NCBI GenBank assembly: GCA_012861695.1
Contig: JAAOOA010000033.1
Span: 15,770,434-15,834,433, forward strand
Direction: 5' to 3'
Origin: Trematomus loennbergii
Taxonomy: Eukaryota; Chordata; Actinopteri; Perciformes; Nototheniidae
DNA: 64,000 nucleotides
The translations under genes and the position numbers were made by a program. Shown here piece after piece: positions 13,287-27,800 of the stretch. Position 1 is the first letter of the stretch; each line of letters opens with the position of its first letter. The notes below the pieces were generated by a model, which saw only the letters and a program-made list of their open reading frames with translations, did not search any database and was not told the origin of the DNA.

Positions 13287-13480
13287 CGTGTGGCGCAGTG
13301 GACTAGAGCGTTGGTGTTCGGATCAGGGGAGCACAGGTTCAAACCCCACTGCAGTCAGCATGTCGTTGTGTCCCTGGGCAAGACACTTCACCCCAAATTG
13401 CTCCTGTGGGGATTGCCCACAGTATTGAGTATGGAAGTCGCTTTGGAGAAAAGCGTCTAACAAGTTAAATGTAATGTAAA
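13287..13480 (+). mobile_element. tRNA-derived SINE with LINE-type 3' tail
   Basis: The head has an A-box-like TGGCGCAGTGG and a B box GGTTCAAACCC about 40 bases later. The middle is CCTGGGCAAGACACTTCACC, and the tail CTTTGGAGAAAAGCGTCT then TAAATGTAATGTAA resembles fish L2-type 3' ends. Orientation plus. Confidence 0.8.
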
Positions 13481-14281
13481 AATAATATTACATTTTTAGA
13501 ATGGTAATGAAAAAGTGTCATAACACCTTTGTGAATAACTGCATATAGAGGCAGAGAAGTAACTTAAACATGAAAGTAGCATTTCCTTTCACTACATCTC
13601 CTTCATAAACACAGCTTATAGGCCACTTGCGCTGTATTTTTTTTTATACCACTTCAAGTTTTATATTTCAGTATAATTTGCGCAAACCTTAAATTCTTTT
13701 CCCAGGTTCATCACTGCTGACTGAGGATTTGTTTGGTTAATGGGTTCAGTCTGCAGGATGGATCTGAGGATCTGAGCGTGGCAAGACTGCCCTCTGGTGA
13801 ATCACCAGGATAAGTCTGTCGGGATATGATGGCACAGCTGCAACAACATGGATCCATGTGTGGTCATACGTGCAGGAAGTATGTGGTATAACAGAAAATA
13901 AGGAAGTGGCTTTAATCCAGATTTATAACGGATAAAGAGATCCTTGATATCATTGACAATGGGTTTTGAATGTTTCAATCAAAAAGACAAAAGGCATAAA
14001 AAAAAAATTGTAGCTCCTTTGACAATCTGACAAAATACACGATCAGCCTGGTAATAAAGACGCTTTTACCTTGCAAGCGACAAAGATAAGAGGAATAGAG
14101 GCTTTGTGTTTAGAGATGTTCATCTGGGAGCATGATCTGCTGCAACAATAGTCTGTTTGTTTTTCTGTGGAATGATAGACATTGAATACAATCTCCACCC
14201 AGGACAACTAAGACTTCTCTGTCTTGAATATAGCTGTGACCCAATCCAGTGAATGTCTGTTACCAGCAGGGCTGTAGGAAG

Positions 14282-14585
14282 TAGGGCTGCTCAATTAATC
14301 TTATTTTAATCGCAATTACGATTATGGCTTGCAACGATTACGAAAACAACGTAATCGAAATAAAACGATTATTTTTTTATTTATTATTACTTTTTTTTTT
14401 GGTTTTTCAGTTGAATTATACTTAAAGTTCAGGGTAATCAACTGTTAAAAACATACTGTTCAAAAAAAAATTCTCCAATAAATTGATGTTTTCAAAGTAA
14501 ATGGATAATCGTTTTTAATAATCGTGATATCAATTATGACCCAAATAATCGAGATTATGATTTTTGCCATAATCGAGCAGCCCTA
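14282..14585. mobile_element. hAT-type MITE with perfect 8-bp target duplication
   Basis: A 304-bp element with perfect 11-bp inverted ends (TAGGGCTGCTC and GAGCAGCCCTA), flanked by GTAGGAAG at 14,274–14,281 and 14,586–14,593. The interior is rich in AATCG/CGATT repeats and has no coding capacity. Confidence 0.9.
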
Positions 14586-15208
14586 GTAGGAAGTAGTACC
14601 AGTTCATTCCTGTCAAGTTCAATACTGCTGTTATTTAAGAGTCCAGTGTTTCCTACACAGTGTGGCAGTCCTAGGTCATTCTTTTACCGATTAGTCTTTC
14701 AAATCAATCTTTTTTTTATTTAAGTGCTGCATGCAGTGACTGATTTGCTTTGCCAGTCTTTGAACATTTATTGGAACTGAGCCTTGTAATGTTATCAATT
14801 GTACTTTTCCAAGTCAAAATATCAAAAAAAGGTCCAAAGCTCTTTTTACAGTAGTCATTTAAAAAAGGTACATATCTTGTATGTAACAGTCAGCAAGCGT
14901 GCTCAACACCATGTGTGTAAGCATAGCTTCAACCGCTGGTTTGGATACATTTTGCGTGGCTTTTCATTCATGCCTGCAGTCCTTCAAAATGAAGGCCTTG
15001 TATACACCTTACATAATCAAATATAATTAAAGCTGCCAGACAAACTCAACAGAACAAAAGCTGTCGTTTGCACAACGAGTGGCCATGATGTGACGAGTCC
15101 TGGTGGACAAACACACATATAAAACGTCCTGATACCACACAAGATTTAGATTTCAGACTAAGGGTCAAATGGACTAACAAAGCAAATTCAACTCAACGTT
15201 TTTTTTGT
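14586..15208. other. Gene-free sequence downstream of INTS2
   Basis: AT-rich sequence with no repeat or gene that I recognise. It may include an extended INTS2 3' UTR. Confidence 0.35.
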
Positions 15209-15667
15209 TTTATTACAAACAAACACAGTACAAAAGCTCTACATATTATTTCATGGTAACATGTTCCTTTATTCCCCATTGCTGACTCACTTAAAGCTTA
15301 GAAAAATATGCCTAAAGGCGAATGAAATTGACTCATTTAACATTTTCAGTATTTTACTTTCTACAAATTGACAGAGCACATAAACATACATTTTCAAAAT
15401 AAATTGCAAATCAGGATTTATTTACAGTGTGTGGAATAGTAGAAGATGGCTTTTTCAGTTCAGACTACAAAGAAATTGAATGGACAAACAATACATGTCC
15501 CGTCATGTGCACAGAATGAGACCCACAGTCGGTCTGAGTCCGCTAGTTGAAGAAGAATGGACGTGTGTGACAGTAGCCCTCTCAGGAGAATTCATGTCTT
15601 TCAGAGGCAGTTATCAGGGTTGTTCATTACAGTCCAGTCCCCTGCTCTTCCTCTAGCGTACCTGTGT
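15209..15667 (-). other. ints2: INTS2 3' UTR with candidate poly(A) signals
   Basis: AT-rich sequence after the INTS2 stop. AATAAA on the minus strand is read at 15,417–15,422 and again at 15,209–15,214; either could end the transcript. The choice is inference. Confidence 0.5.
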
Positions 15668-15849
15668 CTATAGTCCATGCAGGGTGGAGGTGATGATGTC
15701 CATGAAGGTGGCCTCCACACAGTAGCAGAGCTGGACATCAGGGTCAGCTCCCCCCAGCTCCTCTGCCATCCTCAGGGGTAAAGTCAGTTTGGAGGAGCCT
15801 CCTCCTGGAGCCACAGCGCCCCGAGGCTTCTCCTTCAGATACTGCAGGC
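15668..15849 (-). CDS. ints2: INTS2 coding exon 24 (stop codon)
   Basis: Acceptor CCTCAG. Encodes a basic-glycine linker (EKPRGAVAPGGGSSK), then DPDVQLCYCVEATFMDII and a TAG stop at 15,668–15,670. The C-terminus aligns with the conserved DVQLC-C-E motif of INTS2. Confidence 0.92.
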
Positions 15850-18800
15850 CTGAGGCAGGGACAGGACAAAATCCTTATTAATGTCATTATTACAACTCTG
15901 TTATCTCTCTAATGGTCACTGGTCATCTGTCTGCTATTCATTATTAAGCATCCACCTGATTAGGCTACAGAGATGTAGAATCTGGTGAGTACTACAAGTG
16001 CACACAAGAGGTTCATCGGCATTTGTAACGTTTTTAAAGCTCAAAATTCTAACATTCTTCAAGAGTGTGAAGGTGAACCAACAAAACATGTCCACTATCA
16101 AAGCCTTTATCATGTAAACTGTTACTATAAATGCAATTGTGTAAAACGTGTTTAGAGGATTCCTTGATAACCATGCCAGTCAATATATACCGTCACTTGA
16201 TGTTCAAGATAATGACAAATTAATCACTTTGAAAGCCTCAATTGAAATGTAAAGAGAGGCATTTGACACAGCGACTTGTTTAGTTATAAAGACTGTACTT
16301 ACGTGTGATGAGAGGGTCGATGTCCCTGGCTTTGGTGGCGACGTCGGAGGCACAGACCTGCCCCACCTGCACCAGCAGACCTGCGACATCATCGTAGAGC
16401 GGAGGGAAGGCCTGGCAGAAGGACACCAGGCACGGCAGGATGGGCATGAAGAAGGAGAAGCGCTTGGCCCGAGTCAGCACTAAAGGAACAAAACACGCTT
16501 ACAGTACAACTGTGTGAACAGTAAACACAGCGGCTAATAGTCTGGTACACACTGTGCTCTTGTGTAACAGAGGGAGAAAGCTGCACTGACACCCAGAGAC
16601 CAGATGGTGGCAGCCAAATATAGGGATACAAACACCAAGACATGCCGTTTCATGAAAAGCTGATATAATGTGTACAGGCTGATATAATGTGTACAGGCTG
16701 CATTGTGAGTCACAGGAAAGTGGATACAAAGAGGTAAGGGAGCTACAACCAAAAGCATGAATTCATTGGATGCAGAGAGAAGTTTCTCTTACTGACCTGT
16801 AAGCAGGGTGCCCATGACACTGATGGCCAGCCGGGCCACGCTGAGAGACTTGGGCAGCGCGTACTGCGTACACAAGTACGACAGCAACTGGATCGCAAAG
16901 ATCTGTGAGGACACAAACCCATTCAGAACATCTGCACATTTTCATGTAGCGAATATACACTCAGCAGAAAGTACCTAATAGAGATAGTTAAAAAACATGT
17001 GAGTTTAAGAGAGGCTCTGGCACGAGCCCAGGGCAAGGCTGGGATTTACAGCAAGGAAAGAGAGAAGAAATTGGAGGGGAGGTTGGGGGCCTCACCTGCT
17101 TCTCCAGCTGGGGCTGGGCCAGCAGCTCCGGGATGAAGTCCAGACAGATATGGATGGAGGGGATGCCTGCCACAGTCAGAGGCAGCAGAGCTTGAGGGTA
17201 ACCCTGACAGAGAGAGGCACACAGACAGCAGACATAAATCTTCGCATAACAAAACAAGAATGATAAAGAAGGTTTACAAAGTCAGTTCATTCAAGTACTT
17301 GAATATTAAACATGTTTAAACAGCAGCTTCTGCTTGGCAGTGTGGACAGTGTGGGGGGGGGGGGGGGGATTAGCATAGCAGGGGGAGAGGATTGGTTTGA
17401 TGAAGTCCACCATATGGCTGTCTGATACTGCATGGAGTGCTGCAGTCACTTACTGCTAATGCCATGGCACAATGTGATGATAACTAATGGGGTCACATGA
17501 CTCTGTGAATAACTAACTGACTCAAAGGTATTTTCAGAACTAAGGCAGGTCAACTATTTAAACAGGTATTTGCATGAGAACATTCTTTCTTATGGCCATT
17601 TTGAGGAAAGCAAGAGAATGTAGTCACACAGTCATGTCATTATTAAGGACTGTCATAAAGAGCCTGAGCAACACACTCTCTTTATATGACTCTATATTTC
17701 TATCTGCCACAGTAACACAACACATAATAAAACTTCATCTTCCTCCCATTTATTACCTGAAAGTGGACCAACTTGGCAATGTTGGGGTCAGCAATGAACA
17801 TCTGATGCAGCAGACAGCAGATGAGACACTGCACCTCCCTCAAGTCACTGAGCAGGCCTCCCTCTGGCTCAGCGTCCTCCACGCCCCCCTGGCCCGGGGC
17901 CCCAGGCTTCCCTGTTTTCGATTTCCCTGGCACGGAGCCCCTAAGCTACTCAGCAGGCTCTCTGTGTTGGCCCCCAGCTGCTGCTCTTCGGAGGTTGGCA
18001 GGCACCTCCAGGAGGAGCTGGACTGCTGCGCTGTCCTGGGGTTTTAGAGAAACAGGTGGTTATCATGGCAAGTGTGAATGGTCATCTTTCATACTTTACT
18101 CTTACATACTCATGCTTTACCAAACACTCAAACCAAAACATTTTTCTTATGGGAATCTTATATTAACTCAACAATATCCGGAGAATAAATTCAAGACATT
18201 ATCCAGAGTTTCTCTTTCACACATGTAGCGCACAAACTGGAGATAGTCCATGTTCTTTGTAACTGGAAAAGGTCTGAAGATTGTTCAGTTGGTAAGAGCT
18301 ACAGGATGCATTCAACTCTGTTTGATTGGTGGGATCTCAATTACACATCCTCCGGTGATGTGTAGATAATCTCAGACCTGCCGCTAGTGGTTCAATTACC
18401 TGCGCAGAGAGAAGGGCGTTCTTCAGCTCTCCCTGGTGACCTCGGGTGTTTCTGGCTGTCCGGGCACCCCCAGGTTAGAGACCGTCTGGGTCTGCCGATC
18501 AAAGTCAGCCGTCTCCTTCAGGTGGCAGTGCAGGTAGGCTTTAGAGGCCAGCAGGTAGCCATTCAGCATGTGAAGGACAATGTCCATCAGAGGAGCACCT
18601 GGCATGCACAAATAGACATTTAATGTTCCATAAACAGAAGTGTATATGGTTGCTTTATAGATATCCAAATATGTTCTTTAGTCACCTGTACACCCTTTGA
18701 TCGCAGCGCAGCACGATGAGAGGGTCCACCATCAGGTCGTTCTGAGTGTACTTCTGCTGATGGAGCAGCTTTGCTGACGGTTGGAGGGCGTTCACTGTCA

Positions 18801-21800
18801 TCACCCACAACCTGCAACAACATCATTTTAGCTGGTTCTGGTTGAGTATACAGTAAACCAAAAAAAAGAATCACTCAATTTCAAATTAAGATACAGTATC
18901 TAACATGAATTGAGTCTAACATATACAAAGAATATATCACATGAGACATTAGAGCACTTCAGAATCTGAATACTTTATCTCTAGGGGAGATTGGGTTTGG
19001 TGAGAGTTGCTCCATTTTAGAATAAAATAACACACACAACTAAATTATAAAAACACATAAGAAGTTAAAATATGCAATAAAAGATAAATAAAATAGAATA
19101 ATAATTTATATAAATATAAGAAGTTAAGGTACAAATGTGCACATTGTAAAAACTCAAATGAATATGTAAAAATGTGTGTATGCAATGTTGTATTAGCATT
19201 AACACAGATGTTCAGGGTAATAATATTAATAATACTGATGCTGTTGGAAAAAACATTAACATATCCAGAAGAACTACTAAAACTAAGATAACCATAATCT
19301 AGACACATGTTTTTTCTGAAATGGATTTGTTTTATTTGGAGGAAAAACCCTTCAGTGAGGCTTTAATTCAGTTACCCACATATTAGCCTGCGGCGGGCAT
19401 TTCCCCCTCATCTCTTATCAGACTGATGCTAAACTATAAACAGCAGGCGACTCTTGAAACTCAAAGCCTTCCTGCAGCTTGTACCCTGGCATCCATCAGT
19501 GGATCTGTGTGAAATGTGACACTGCTCCCTCCCTGCAGGGTTCACCAGAGCCCAGACCTCTGCAACATTCAACGCTGTGACAGGGAGTGAGGAAGAGGAG
19601 AGGGAGGGGGCACCAACACCATACATCTCCCTCATGGACACTCTCCCTCACCCCTCCTGCCCTGAGCCCTTCTGTTAGAGAACCCTGTTGGATCGATAGG
19701 ATGTCTGCTCAGAGCTTTGGTATCTGTGCTCCTGTGGGCCCGGGGCAGAGTGAGGGTCACCCCTTCTTCTGTCCGGAGGGCTGGCGCAGGCTGACAGAGT
19801 TGTTATGCTCGATACCTCTGATCTATTCACACAATAATCATTGAGCAGGCAGCCTGGGGTTAAGGCCAACAACTCTTGTTCCACAGGTGTCCCTTTAATC
19901 CATTTACACAGTCTCACAGCAGCTTTACACAGCCTTGGGGAAGATAACCCTAAGCCAAGTACCTTTGACTGTAATACCTACAGTTATAAATCTCACCAGG
20001 AGGAAATAATACCACTCTCTTACGACGCTGGTATTGTTATTATCTTGTGAGTCTGTGTGTGTGTGTGTGTCTCATCATGGCAACATGTTGCCTTCAAGCT
20101 CAAGGTTCAAGGCTTTTATTGGTCATACGAACATAGCTACAGTGTAGTTATGACGATGAAAATCTTAGGTCACAGGCTCCTCCAACAGCCTTTGAAGCAG
20201 GATGAGGTCACAACATTTAACGGGTGTGCAGTTGAGATTTTTGTATACTATTTCTCTCATCAAGTTCAGCAAAGATCCCAAATACTGATTCAAAGATTAG
20301 AAATGCAAGATACTTATTTGGACTGAAAACCCAAATGATGGCATAATTAAAAAGGCATACCATAAAGCCCTAAGGCAAAAAAAGAATACACTATCAACTT
20401 GGCAAACTAAATGATTTGGGTCTTAAACAACCTTTAAACTTGCTCAACCTAATTGGCTCCACTTCCAAATAACTGTGACGGATATTTCCATGTGACATTC
20501 AGTGGTATTTTCACAAGAGGCTGTCACAGTAAGGTTTTCTATCCTTCGTCACAACATCTTCTCCTGTCCAGAGCACGTACCTGCGAGGCATCACAGTGTT
20601 GAGCCCATCCAGAGCTTGTTGAGGGTCTGCAGTATTCTGCGAGGCACCGCGGGCTCCAGCAGCAGAGCCATGCTGTCTGTGAGGGCCTCTGCATAAGGGA
20701 TGAGGTCTCCGGGGGGAAAGCAGCGTTAGATGCTCCAGGATCCGCATCAGCCTCGGGCTGCTGGATGGTAACTTCTGGAAGGCTATGGGGGGGGGACAGA
20801 CCGCTAAATGAATCTTCAAATATGAACCCAATGTGCACTCCATGAAACCATAGGGATGGAAACCAAAAAACTTCAAGAGCATCAATTAGACAGTAGCAAC
20901 ATCTGGCTATCACTTTTGTTTAAATGGGATTAGGGTTTATACTTAATGGTGGCGTAAGTAAATATATAAATCACAGAGTTATCATCCTTTAACATTCATT
21001 TACAAAACTGTGAATCTGTGATGACACATGTCAAACTACAGAATGACAAAAGGTAGGTCATTAACTAGAGGTTCAGTTCCACACCAATGCAATCACACCT
21101 TTTTTCCAAACTCTAATTTGAAACCTCTGTTCATTTCCTAACACAAAGCCCCAGGAGCTATTCTTCTATTCTTACCAGACGTTCCTTTTCATAATTAATC
21201 CATGAACTGTCTGTGTTGTCACCATTATTCTCAAGGTTCGTTAAGGTTGTAAAGCAGATATAATTATATATAATTACACAGTTGTGCGTGGTTGTATAAA
21301 AGAAAAATGAAATATCAAATTTGTGAAGGTGGGTAAGGTGTATACCATTAACCTGCATAATGTGTGGTAAACTGATATCTGTTATTTTGCATTTTTGGTC
21401 AATCATTTTCTTTTAAAGAAAGAAGAACAATAAACAGTTACAGCCCAATCCTCTTAACCTTTAAAGTAATAGCCTTGAGATAAGATTTAAGGCAGATAAT
21501 ACCTGGAAATGTATGATACTGGCTCCTTGGTTTCTCATGTTAAATCTTTTCAAATGTTTCCAAATAACTCTTGTAATGTTGTTTTGTTTCTATTTACCTT
21601 ATGCAAATATATAGGACAGATTTCATCACATTGCTAGGTCATTGAAGTAGAAACCTATGGGGACTGACAACCAAAAGCGTATCTACAGCCGTGTATTGCT
21701 TAGCTTCCGGGCTGGTACCTCTGTCTGTTTCTCCAAACTGGGAGGATGACAACTGACATCTACTGTAGGGGTTTACACTTTCTACCTCATATAACACCTT

Positions 21801-24800
21801 TAAGCTTCTAACCCCCCCCCCATTTCCCTCATCCTCACCTTGGTGGAGCTGGCTCTGAGTGTATCTGCAGGTATTGCTGGGGAGCATCATCTTCCTCAGC
21901 AGGGGCAGAGTGCCAGTCACCTCCTCTTCACACCCCAGTCCTCCACCAGACACAGGTGGGGTAGTTTGTGGCCAGCAGCCTCAGCAGGGCCGAGTGCAGA
22001 CCTGGGAACAGAGAGGAGGAAGAAAGTTGTTTGTGAGTTTATAACTAACAATCATTTGGTGTTTTTCTCATTTGTTTACAAGAAGAGATAATGTGCCCAG
22101 AAAAATAAAACAAATATAGTTGAGGCAAACACAAACAGATTGGATGTTCTTTTAGGTGGAGTAGTGGTATTTACTATGAGAATACCATATTAGTAAAGCA
22201 AAACAAACACAAAGTCCTGGTCTCACCTCCCAGCTCCTGCTGCAGTCCCTGTGCTGGGTAACCAAGTACTTAATGGGGATCTGGTCCATTAAGGCTGCCG
22301 AGTAGGACTTTGGTTTCCTCTGCATCATGGCTGAAAACAAGAGAGAAAAGGGGTGAGTGCAGCACATCATTATAAGAGAGGAAATGGAGGAGATGATAAC
22401 ATAAAGCAAGAAAAGGACAAGACCGAGCATAAGTGTTATTATGCGGTGTGAGGACCCCAGAGCTGCTGCGTTAGAGGAGTGGAGGTGATTTTTCATTGAC
22501 GTGGGTTCATTACCGCTGCTGATGGGCTTCATTACTCCTTTTTTGAAGGCAGCCGGAGCACTTAGGTAAACAACAGCAATTAAAGAGATGGGCAAAAACT
22601 CTCATAAATCTGGCCTAATGAAAGGCAAGAGGAGGGCTCGTCATGGGAGAGAATAAAGTCTGACTAGGCTAACTGCTAATGCTCCATCTAACCTACAGCT
22701 GTCCTAGTTAGCTCCATTCCCGCAGCCATTGTACTTGGCTCTTTGTCAGCCCTCCATTTATTCTCTATGAAGCAGCCAACATTCGGTGCCAAGAGAGAAA
22801 AGGATGAATGACTGCACATCCAGAGAGAGAGCATCCCCGACAACTTAACAGAGGACAAAAGCTGCCTTTCTCCTCTCACTGCCTGACAAATTCCCTCCAT
22901 CTCACACACAATGCCTCCTTCAGCAGAGGAGATGACAAAGAATGCACTTTGGACAGACAGAAGAAGAGATAATACGAAATAGAAAGGGAGTGAGCCAACA
23001 GCACAGTTACATGGACCATGGGTATTGTGTGGTACATACCCAGTTGCTTGGTGCTCGCCAACAGGTTCTCCTCATAGGACAGGATGTAGTAGAGAATGAG
23101 GAGTTGGGTGGTGATGGAGTAGCGCTGCCGTCCTCCTCGACTGCCCTCCCCCTGCTAACCAATGGAAAAAGAGAAGCAAAACAAGGTCTCAATCATTAGC
23201 GAATGTGGGGATGGATGCTTTCAAAAGATTCACAATATAAGAGTTTCCAGATTGACTGGAAAACAATACAACAATGGACATATTAGATATAGTAGTACCA
23301 ATTATTGGTTTGGACTAATGGGTTTTATAATACACATTTAAAATATGTCCATTTAGCACAACAAGATTGGTTATTTTAAAGGCCTTTAGATTTAGGGAGG
23401 TGAAACGACCAATGACCAACTCAAGTCAACAATCTAATACTAACTACTAAGAGAAAAATGTTGCCTTTCAACCAATAAAACACAAATGCTACTCTCGAGG
23501 AGCCCAGGGGTTAACTCACCCCAGCAGCGCTCTGGAAGACATTGAGGATCTCCTGCTCAGTGATTGGCTGGTTGGTGGCCTCTGGGTTGGCCTTGGATGC
23601 TGGAGTGAGGATGGAGTTAATGTAGGCGTCTATTAGTGGAATCAGTTGGGTGTGGATCGGGGTGGTTGTCTCACAGAGTTGACGATAGATCCAATCCTGG
23701 GAGATGCACACGAGGACAGTAAAGATGAGCAACATTAAAAACAGACCTAACAAACACTTATCAGCTAGTAGTCAATGAGTGCACATTGCCTACCTTGATG
23801 GACACTTTGTGCTTGGTGAAGGCTCGGCTCCGCAGCAGCTGGTAGATGCAGTGGATGGGGAGGAATCCTGTGATGGTGGCACTCAGGTTGTTGGTCACTG
23901 CGACCCTCACCGCGTGGGCTGTAACCACCTACACAACAGAACAAAGTTATCTAAACTGCAAAAATGGTAAACAGACAATGCACACAAAAAAGTATGGTTA
24001 GTACAACACCATGATATAATTACAGTGTTTTATAGGGACATTTCATATCATTTTGTCAAGTTGTTTAATTAAAGCTTCTACATTTCGGAGCTTACAGTAG
24101 CTCTCCGTGACCCTCCATTATTATGTTTTGATGAGATAATAAGCCTCCACAATTGAACAAATTCAAATTTGAACATTAGAACTAACTGTGAGAAAATGTG
24201 CATAAGGATAATAATGTATGTAGTTGGCTGTACCGAATAGTTTCAAGCTTCATTCACAATGTTGACATTCAAATTGTAGCATTCTAACAATTAAATATTC
24301 CACTGCTTCTCCTTTTTTCTTTGTGTCTTTTCTTTCTATTAAGACCCTATACTTCTGCACAGTTGCAGGTAAAGATAAGGCAGAAATAAATATTCTTAGT
24401 ATTATACTATTTGTACAATAATACTCAGTAGTGGTCGCGTAGGATAGTTTTCAGACTTCTGTGATAAAATATTTACATAGGAGAGGGAGGAGATTTCTTG
24501 AAGAACATAACCACCTCTTTTACTCCACTGCCAAGTCTCAGACATGTCTAAACTCCTGAGCTTTGAAAAGATTAAAAGTCATTTGTAAAATTCAACATTT
24601 TCTTATCTAACCAAATATTTGCTTCCAAATATATATATATTTTTGGACATTTTGTTGTTCAAAAACAACCTTTTGGCCATGGTCATGGCTCTTTGGAGTG
24701 TTGGAAATACTTAAATACGTTTTTTTCAAAAGTGTTAATTAAACAAAAAAGGCTAACTAATTTAACTTTGTTAGGATTAAGGATTTCATTGACAATTATT

Positions 24801-27800
24801 AGATATTTTTTCCCCCCCTTTTTTTGGACATTGAGGTATTTAATATACAAGCGGACTAACAAAACTTTATTCAATAAAAGCATCAAAACCAGCCATTGTA
24901 TGTACCTGTTCTGTGAAGATCTCCTGTGTGAAGATAGTCTTCATCTTGCTTAGAGAGCTCGGCTTGATGGCAATCTGTAAAAAGTTGAACAATGACATAG
25001 AAAAAAGAAAATCAACAATGATGGCAACATGGGGAAAACAACCTGCAGGCTACAGTGCTGCTATTTTCTAATTCCCTCCTTTCATATTTCATAAGAAAAA
25101 TTCTACATTGCAGGCGCGACATTGAATCGAGAGGCTTGCCCTAGGGGTGGAAACAAACAGGCTCTAAATCCAATGACATTACACATCTTAGCGGAAAATA
25201 CACAGAGACAGGGAAACTACTTAGCACACAGGCAGGAAACAATAGTGCACTTAATAAGTAATAAAGCAGCAAATTGGCCAGAGGGTATAGAGTGTCTTGG
25301 TAGATATTGTATACTGTTTCATCAGTTTCAGTCTTTCTATGCACCCCTGCTGCAGAGGAGCCAGTCGCTGGTCAGCCAGACAGATGTATTGATCACTGCC
25401 TCCCTCCCACCTAGCACCTTACCTTCATCCCCAAAGTAGAGCACACCAACTCAATAATGGAGCTGAGCTGGTTGCTATGGAAATACATGGCAACCAGTAA
25501 TAGCATCTCTCCAAAAGAAGCAGATACGCCCGCAGCACTGTAAGGAGGAGGACACAGATATGCATGAAAGGCAAGTGAGAGAAGATACTTAGACTTGTCG
25601 TTAATCCTGCCTTTTACAAGACTGAATTTTAATAAACTGATTATGCTAGTGGCACACGCACACACCTTCTATCAGCTCGCATCCCCTGAAGTCACTTTAG
25701 TCTGTGATGATTTATGCATTATGGAATAGAGTCGAACACTCGTATACACTGCTGCAGTTTTCATTTGCTGTTTCGACAGGCTATATAAACTTCATTTTAA
25801 CATTCCAACAAAGAAAGGCTTTGCAGGATTTATCTCTAACATTAAAAAAACAAGTACAGAGGGAACATTGACGTGTTCCAAATATTGAAAATAAACAAAG
25901 AACAATCCTATTTAAGTATGAATTCAGACATAAATGCCCCACATTTAACTAGTCAATTGAACTTCTATTGCTCCTTGTTTATTTTATGAATATTGGTTTG
26001 GATGTTCTCAATTAATTGTCCATAAACTCTAAAGCAGACCATACCAGTTTTAACTGTGTGCAAGAAAAGTTTCCAAATACTTTTATAATCAGATATTTAC
26101 CAAAGACAACAACACAGTGCTTTCGCAAGGCTAAAAACAATATTATTTGGAATATCAGACAAAGTAAAACCCTGGAAATCTCACAATAAATTCTGACATT
26201 TCAGCACAAATGTTTTTTGCGTTATATTAAAAAAATGAACAGTATAATCTAGGGTTGTGTTATGATTTCACAACTCCTTAAATTAGTAGAATATAAAGAC
26301 ACTTATTATTACTTAAAACACTTTTCGCTGTTCTTCAAACTGCATGCACAACCCATATACACCGTCCAGAAATGTTAAGAAAGGTACTGCTTTTAATATT
26401 CATTCTAACAATACTGAGCGCTACATTAAAGTGGTGTTAAAATATATGTACAAAATGTATCTATTATTCATATTTTTCTAAAAGTTAAGAATTTAAAAAC
26501 ACACACAGTAAAAAGTCAATCTTGCATAATTCAAGTAAATGTAAAATGGGCCGAAACCAAAAGCCTGTCTGATAATACCTCTTTATGACAGAAACTGTAC
26601 AGAGATCCTCCTTACCTCTCAAAGTACTCCTCCTCTTTGATCATCCAGCTGAGCCACATGACCATCAGCTGCTCCTGCTCCGGAGTGCTGGACACAAACA
26701 AAGAGATGATAATGCTCACACTGCATATAACAAAGTGACAATATTCAAACCTCAAAGATGCAGAGTGGACTCAAGACTGCTGTTACAGTAGCTGACTAGG
26801 GTGTGTGATCCCAACCAACTGTACATGTGGCTGACTAATAAAACCACTACTTCTAAAAGTGTGAGTCAATGAGGCTTTATGTACCTGACCAGAGTAGGGA
26901 AGGCCAGCAGCTTGCAGAAGGACAGAGAGACAAAGCGGACTCCGGCAGGAGTGGCTGGGGGCCGGCTGGTCATCAACTGCAAGAGCTGCTCTGCCTCTTC
27001 ATCTGTGGGTCTGTAGAGCGATCACAGTGAGTTTATTATCTTGAAGATGTTAACTTTTCAGAACAAAACCAATACTTTAAAAAGATTGTGGAACAAATGG
27101 TGAGGGGAACTACATCTTTTGACCTACCTGAGGCCCGCGATGCCCATGAGGGCGCAGTACAGTCGCAGCAGAGCGCTGGCCTTCACCACATGCTCCTCTC
27201 TGAGGCCGGAGTACCCTGAGCCGGGCTCCTCCTCCATGCCACTGTTGTTGGGCACGTGGGTGCTCCGTGAGCGCGGCAGGATGGCAACCAGCTCCAGCAG
27301 CAGCTGTCTGCGCATCTGCCACAGCACCGAGCTGCTCTCTCTCTTCCTCTGGCAGAACAGGGAGGAGGACATGGACATGGTCAGGATTATACCAAATGCC
27401 TACACTAAGGCTACTGCAGTTATTTATTTATTTTTTAACGATAATTGACAAACAATAGATTAACAATATTGTGGACAGGCAATTTTCTGTAAATCAAAGA
27501 TTTGTCTTTTACATGTTCTAGTGAACAAATCAGGAAAAGCTTAATATGCACACACATACAGAGATAATGTGGTTAGATAATAATAATACAAAAAACATTA
27601 AAGTGAAACAAAAAACAATTATTTAACAGAGAAAGTGTGTTTGTTAAAAATGATCCATCTGTTTAAATAAGCAGCCAGGATTGTCAGCGGATTGAAAGAT
27701 ATATAAAACCATTTAAATATTCTGTAACATTTTTAAATGTTGGCCTAAATATAGGAGCATTGAACTTAAAACATGAGAATTAGGAGAGGATGAAACAGTA

